From an uncultured Bacteroidales bacterium (GTDB lineage Bacteria; Bacteroidota; Bacteroidia; Bacteroidales; Paludibacteraceae), in NCBI GenBank assembly GCA_946616535.1, contig CAMOJA010000035.1, positions 1-7,242 on the forward strand: a DNA stretch of 7,242 nt. Direction: 5' to 3'. Within the stretch, counting starts at the first letter, position 1; each line of letters starts with the position of its first letter. Under the pieces are notes generated by a model. The model was not told the origin of the DNA and made no database searches. It worked only from the letters and a program-made list of their open reading frames with translations. Shown here one piece after another: positions 4,634-7,242 of the stretch. Made by a program: the position numbers and the translations under genes.

Positions 4634-5239
4634 TCAGCAATGACTTTCACTACTATTCCCCAAAATATCAACAATGGCTTTTCCTGCCGCCACCGGAGTG
4701 CAGAAAAGGAAATCCACGCCGTACTTCTTCCGCATCGTCATGGCTGCCTTCATCAGTGTTACACCCTTCGTTGCGTTCGGATACATCTGCTTACCGCCCT
4801 TCATGATAAACAGCCGGTCATTCTTCCACTTGTGAAGTTCTTCCAGACAGCTGATATAGGGATTGTAAATGTTGGAAGTCCCCTTTATCAGTTCGCTTTT
4901 GTTTTCCACCAGGATGATAAGCTTAATGCCGTTGTTCTGGGCAAGGATCGCTTCGTCACGGAACCTGTCATGTTGCGGACCACAGATATCAGCACACAGT
5001 TCCTGAATGTCCTTCTTGGTATCGATGCAAACATTGTAGGTGCCAACGAAATCCATCTTTTTGACTTCAATGCCCCGGGCTTCTTTTCTGCGGATGACAT
5101 CCTCTACCTTTTCGCTCATCATGATGTAGTCACCCACCGGCAGAGGGTATCTGCGGTATTCAACGCCATACTTATCCCAATACTGATGTTTCAGCAAGTG
5201 TTTACCTTCCTGCTGGGCTTTATCCTCAATGATAATCAC
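4634..5239 (-). CDS. ERCC4-fold nuclease
   Basis: This 201-aa protein resembles the stand-alone ERCC4/XPF-family nucleases of clostridial phages, which cut branched or flapped DNA. From the chosen start it opens with hydrophobic strand IIIEDKAQQEGKH, then a GDY motif (36-38), the active-site segment IDTKKDIQEL around D73-D77 (a variant of the XPF ERKxxxD motif), HDRFRDEAILAQNNG and the strand LIILVEN ending near E112. There is no helicase or helix-hairpin-helix part, as usual for phage versions. I place the start at GTG 5239, 6 nt after AAGGAGG. The GTG at 5245 touches that site and is too close. The ribosome binding site overlaps the stop of the upstream SSB-like gene, implying coupled translation. 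It probably processes replication or recombination intermediates with its neighbours. Confidence 0.88.
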   Translation of the reverse strand: MIIIEDKAQQEGKHLLKHQYWDKYGVEYRRYPLPVGDYIMMSEKVEDVIRRKEARGIEVKKMDFVGTYNVCIDTKKDIQELCADICGPQHDRFRDEAILAQNNGIKLIILVENKSELIKGTSNIYNPYISCLEELHKWKNDRLFIMKGGKQMYPNATKGVTLMKAAMTMRKKYGVDFLFCTPVAAGKAIVDILGNSSESHC

Positions 5240-5245
5240 AGGCAC

Positions 5246-5252
5246 CCTCCTT
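5246..5252 (-). promoter_or_regulatory. Ribosome binding site deciding a GTG start
   Basis: AAGGAGG on the minus strand directly touches GTG 5245 but lies 6 nt from GTG 5239. It favours the shorter nuclease that begins with the IIIED strand. It overlaps the TAA of the upstream gene. Confidence 0.75.
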
Positions 5253-5688
5253 ACTGGAAAACACTTCCCGGATCATATGCTGCATCTGCCGGATTTCCGA
5301 CCGACACAAAGTCCATGATCCCGTTCCCGATTTTTTCTTCACGCAAAGTAGCTGCAGTATTGAATTCCTTCGTGTTCAGTGCCAGTTCCACCTTGTCCAC
5401 CACAACCAGGGTGTAATAGATTTTTCTACTGGTGTTTTTGCTCTCATAGCTGCCGGTCTTGATTTTCCCATGGATGCAGATCCTCTGGCCTTTTTCGCAG
5501 TACCGCTCCATGTATCCAGCCACGGTATTCCAGCCTTCGCACGGGATATAATATGTTGGGTACTTCCCGGTTTTGTCCTTGGCATCATCCTTCACGGCCA
5601 TGGTGAATTTCACCACCTTGGCACCGTTCGGAGTGACAACCACCTCAATGTCCTTTGCAATATACCCTTGCAGACATACAACGTTCAT
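5251..5688 (-). CDS. Second SSB-like OB-fold protein
   Basis: This 145-aa protein has the opening of a single-strand DNA binding protein (MNVVCLQGYIAKDIEV, then KVVKFTMAV and a YYIPCEGW strand) and the usual KGQRICIHGKI turn near residue 70, so an OB fold over about residues 1-105 is likely. It differs clearly from the SSB two genes upstream. It ends in DPGSVFQ rather than the DDDIPF tip by which SSB recruits partners, so partner binding may be altered. The alternative is a divergent OB-fold protein with a recombination role. AGAGGA about 5 nt before ATG 5688 sets the start. It lies 8 nt after the 135-aa gene, and its stop overlaps the nuclease ribosome binding site. Confidence 0.82.
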   Translation of the reverse strand: MNVVCLQGYIAKDIEVVVTPNGAKVVKFTMAVKDDAKDKTGKYPTYYIPCEGWNTVAGYMERYCEKGQRICIHGKIKTGSYESKNTSRKIYYTLVVVDKVELALNTKEFNTAATLREEKIGNGIMDFVSVGNPADAAYDPGSVFQ

Positions 5689-5696
5689 GTAATCCT

Positions 5697-6104
5697 CTAT
5701 TTCCCGTCAAACTCAAATGTCAGACCGGTCCGCTCTTCGCAATCCTTTTTCAGCTGATCCAGATCACAATCGTAATTCAGGACAAACTCGTCACGCTTAT
5801 CGACAAATGCTTGTATGAGCCGCCCTATGCGTTTCTGACCAAATTCCGGGTAGACATCCTTTATTGCCAGAGCCATAATCGGAGCAAGTATCTCAAGTTT
5901 GATATCGTCATTTTCCTTGAGAGCCATGTCCATGTATTTGCTTCCGAGCTTTTCGTCTGTCTCCCTGGCGATCTTACCCTTCAGGATCCCGACAGATACC
6001 GGGCTTGCCATAAGGTATTCCGGTACTGCCTGAACAGGATGCCCAACATTCTTGTGACGCTTTAATTCTCTTTCTATTCTTCTTCTTTCTGCTCTGCTTC
6101 CCAT
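5697..6104 (-). CDS. Phage protein of unknown function, basic N-terminus
   Basis: The product is 135 aa. The first 18 residues are strongly basic (MGSRAERRRIERELKRHK), which suggests nucleic-acid contact. A mainly helical body with acidic and hydrophobic stretches follows, ending EERTGLTFEFDGK. No catalytic motif, membrane segment or known domain is recognisable. The start at ATG 6104 is supported by a weak GGGG (in GGTGGGGTAAACTTTT) about 9 nt upstream. No other Met lies within the first 30 residues. It sits between the two SSB-like genes, 26 nt after one and 8 nt before the other, so a role in replication or recombination is reasonable inference, no more. Confidence 0.75.
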   Translation of the reverse strand: MGSRAERRRIERELKRHKNVGHPVQAVPEYLMASPVSVGILKGKIARETDEKLGSKYMDMALKENDDIKLEILAPIMALAIKDVYPEFGQKRIGRLIQAFVDKRDEFVLNYDCDLDQLKKDCEERTGLTFEFDGK

Positions 6105-6108
6105 AAAA

Positions 6109-6123
6109 GTTTACCCCACCGCT
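6109..6123 (-). repeat. GCGGTGGGGTAAA intergenic motif, copy 1
   Basis: On the minus strand GAGCGGTGGGGTAAA lies between ssb and the 135-aa gene and supplies its weak ribosome binding site. A near-identical GCGGTGGGTAAA occurs at 6602-6613, between the membrane-protein gene and ssb. It shares GGTGG with the GGGTGGTACC family but is otherwise different. Confidence 0.4.
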
Positions 6124-6130
6124 CTATTTT

Positions 6131-6553
6131 TTAGTTGAATGGCATTCCTTCATCTTCTACTGCATCATCAGGGACATCAACGAATCCGGCATCGGCTGGT
6201 GTTTCAGGGATATTTGTATCCTGGGTCTTTGCCTTGCTCTCGCAGAACTCCGTTTCCCTTGCGATGACTTCAAACACGCGCTTTGTGGTTCCATCAGAAT
6301 TCTTGAGTCCGCTGGAGCTGATCTCTCCAACAACCGCGATTCTCATTCCCTTCTTCAGGTACTTCGCAGCAAACTCCGCATTATGCGAGAAGGCCACCAC
6401 CGGAATAAAGTTGGTTTCTCTGTCCTTATCCTTTCTGTATGGCTTCGGCACTGCCAGAGAATACTTCGCGCAGCTGATGCTTCCGTCTCCTCTTTTGCTC
6501 TGGTAGACTGTCGGGTCATTTGTAAGCCGTCCCATAAGATGTACTGTATTCAT
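6131..6553 (-). CDS. ssb: Single-stranded DNA-binding protein
   Basis: This 140-aa protein follows the bacterial/phage SSB pattern: MNTVHLMGRLTNDPTV at the start, KYSLAVPKPY, the ETNFIPVVAF strand, KYLKKGMRIAVVGEIS, then a linker and an acidic end. An OB fold over about residues 1-108 coats single-stranded DNA during replication. The tail ends DEGMPFN, close to the DDDIPF tip that recruits partner enzymes, but with one extra residue after PF. GGAGG lies 7 nt before ATG 6553. It is the fourth gene of the minus-strand operon. A second, more divergent SSB-like gene lies at 5251-5688. The length is somewhat short compared with cellular SSB (about 150-180 aa), usual for phage SSBs. Confidence 0.95.
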   Translation of the reverse strand: MNTVHLMGRLTNDPTVYQSKRGDGSISCAKYSLAVPKPYRKDKDRETNFIPVVAFSHNAEFAAKYLKKGMRIAVVGEISSSGLKNSDGTTKRVFEVIARETEFCESKAKTQDTNIPETPADAGFVDVPDDAVEDEGMPFN

Positions 6554-6625
6554 GTAAAACCTCCAGATAAAAATGTTTATGATTCATTTTACCCTTTTGG
6601 TTTACCCACCGCAAATAACCTGTGG

Positions 6626-6736
6626 TTAATCGTCTCGCCTGGATGCCGCACACAGTGCAAACAACAATACTCCGATAAACGCTCCGAAAAACGCTCCAGC
6701 CCCGAATGCAATTGCCAGATCAATCATCAAGGTCAT
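6626..6736 (-). CDS. Very small single-pass membrane protein
   Basis: The product is 36 aa from ATG 6736, or 33 aa from ATG 6727. Almost the whole sequence is one glycine/alanine-rich hydrophobic helix (LAIAFGAGAFFGAFIGVLLF) followed by ALCAASRRDD, so a single membrane span with a charged cytoplasmic tail is likely. AAGG and GGGG lie just before ATG 6736. The longer frame to 6811 lacks a ribosome binding site and overlaps the previous gene. It overlaps the end of the Cys/His-protein gene by 17 nt. Small proteins of this build are common in Firmicutes phage early regions (the DUF3789 type is similar), with no known role. Confidence 0.65.
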   Translation of the reverse strand: MTLMIDLAIAFGAGAFFGAFIGVLLFALCAASRRDD

Positions 6737-6899
6737 CCCCTTTCCTTGTTTCCGGCTCCCTGTCCCGGAACTTATGCCTGCGGTTACCTTCACACCACGA
6801 ACAACTCCCATGATTCCGGCAGTTCTTGTCTACAGCCTTTGCCCCGGTATACGGCTTTCGATGTTCTTTGCCGTGCTCAACCCCTTTGTCCAGACTCAT
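6720..6899 (-). CDS. Small Cys/His-rich phage protein
   Basis: The product is 59 aa from ATG 6899, which follows GGAGG by 6 nt. The earlier in-frame ATG 6920 lies inside the XRE gene and has no such site. The protein is highly charged, with a compact CRNHGSCSWCEGNRRHKF motif around residues 27-44 whose three Cys and the His could bind a zinc ion. I recall similar CxxHGxCxxCxxNR small proteins in many clostridial phages, with no assigned function. It overlaps the end of the XRE gene by 23 nt and the tiny membrane protein by 17 nt, so all three are translated from one message. It may be a small nucleic-acid-binding or protein-binding adaptor (inference). Confidence 0.75.
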   Translation of the reverse strand: MSLDKGVEHGKEHRKPYTGAKAVDKNCRNHGSCSWCEGNRRHKFRDREPETRKGDDLDD

Positions 6900-7230
6900 T
6901 GCGCTCCTCCAGTAAGTCATCCCACGTTACTTCCAGCGATTTTTTGATCTGCATCAGCGTATGCAATGTCGGTTCACTTCGCCCGGTACACCAGCAGCTT
7001 ACGCTGTCCTGTTTCTTCCCGATCATCTTCGCAAACACTCTTTGGGTTATCCCACGTTCCTTCAAAATCCGCCTGAGATTTGTCCCGAAAACAGTTTCCC
7101 GCCAGACTGTGCCAATAAAATCCAAATCGTATACAAGCACCTGTTTGCGGGTAAGCCGGATGTCATACACCAGAATATCGTGATACTTACCAGAAGGATC
7201 GTCACGGCGCTCAACTACATGTTTCGTCAT
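6877..7230 (-). CDS. XRE-family (Cro/CI-like) transcriptional regulator
   Basis: This 117-aa protein has a complete Cro/CI-type helix-turn-helix at about residues 49-107: NLRRILKERGITQRVFAKMI, then GKKQDSVSCWCTGRSEPTLHTL as turn and recognition helix, closing TWDDLLEE. Some 48 residues with strand-like VLVYDLDFIG precede it, which I do not recognise. No peptidase or oligomerisation domain follows, so it is not a full CI repressor with a LexA-like cleavage domain. GGAG lies 8 nt before ATG 7230, at the very edge of the window. It is the first gene of the minus-strand operon seen here; the promoter must lie outside. It is a candidate to bind the dyad at 835-849 or the operon's own promoter. Confidence 0.88.
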   Translation of the reverse strand: MTKHVVERRDDPSGKYHDILVYDIRLTRKQVLVYDLDFIGTVWRETVFGTNLRRILKERGITQRVFAKMIGKKQDSVSCWCTGRSEPTLHTLMQIKKSLEVTWDDLLEERNESGQRG

Positions 7231-7242
7231 TGGCTGTGCTCC

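Noticed and set aside
4640..5416. 258-codon plus-strand frame
   Set aside because: It mirrors the ERCC4 nuclease and SSB-like genes on the other strand, which have clear family motifs and ribosome binding sites.
6383..7183. 266-codon plus-strand frame
   Set aside because: It lies opposite four minus-strand genes including ssb and the XRE regulator; it has no ribosome binding site and a low-complexity, Cys/Ser-rich translation.

Overview
The window looks like the DNA-replication and early-gene part of a temperate or virulent tailed phage (or prophage) of a Gram-positive host, most likely a gut clostridium of the Lachnospiraceae/Oscillospiraceae kind. The grounds are strong AAGGAGG-type ribosome binding sites on almost every gene, tightly packed small genes, and a gene set (XRE regulator, SSB, ERCC4-type nuclease, primase-helicase fusion) typical of clostridial siphophage replication modules. 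No structural, lysis or integrase gene is present, so plasmid or other mobile-element ancestry is not excluded. Family assignments come from reading the proteins, not from database searches.

Layout. (1) Positions 1-826 hold no convincing gene. They contain an inverted repeat (1-91), a run of tiny triloop palindromes (109-235), a 91% purine tract (241-327), an AT-rich stretch with several dyads (326-566), and the start of an array of a GGGTGGTACC repeat (578 onward). (2) A near-consensus sigma-A promoter (827-855), with a 15-bp dyad filling its spacer, drives a three-gene plus-strand operon (914-2028): an acidic 122-aa protein, a helix-turn-helix protein with an extra C-terminal domain, and an 81-aa protein. 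A short hairpin plus six T closes it. (3) Converging on it is a long minus-strand operon (7230 down to 2184): XRE regulator, small Cys/His protein, tiny membrane protein, SSB, unknown 135-aa protein, second SSB-like protein, ERCC4-fold nuclease, a 698-aa AEP primase / zinc ribbon / RecA-like helicase fusion, and a 79-aa protein, ended by a terminator at 2152-2176.

How it works together (inference). The minus-strand operon supplies priming, unwinding, single-strand coating and nuclease activity for phage DNA replication. The plus-strand operon has the layout of a regulated accessory or anti-defence operon: strong promoter, dyad operator, acidic first product and small HTH second product. The most striking unexplained signal is the GGGTGGTACC family: ten copies, all in the same orientation, all between genes, all in 578-2518, with partly helical spacing. 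One degenerate copy overlaps the -10 box of the plus-strand promoter. It could be an origin/partition iteron set or a dispersed operator.
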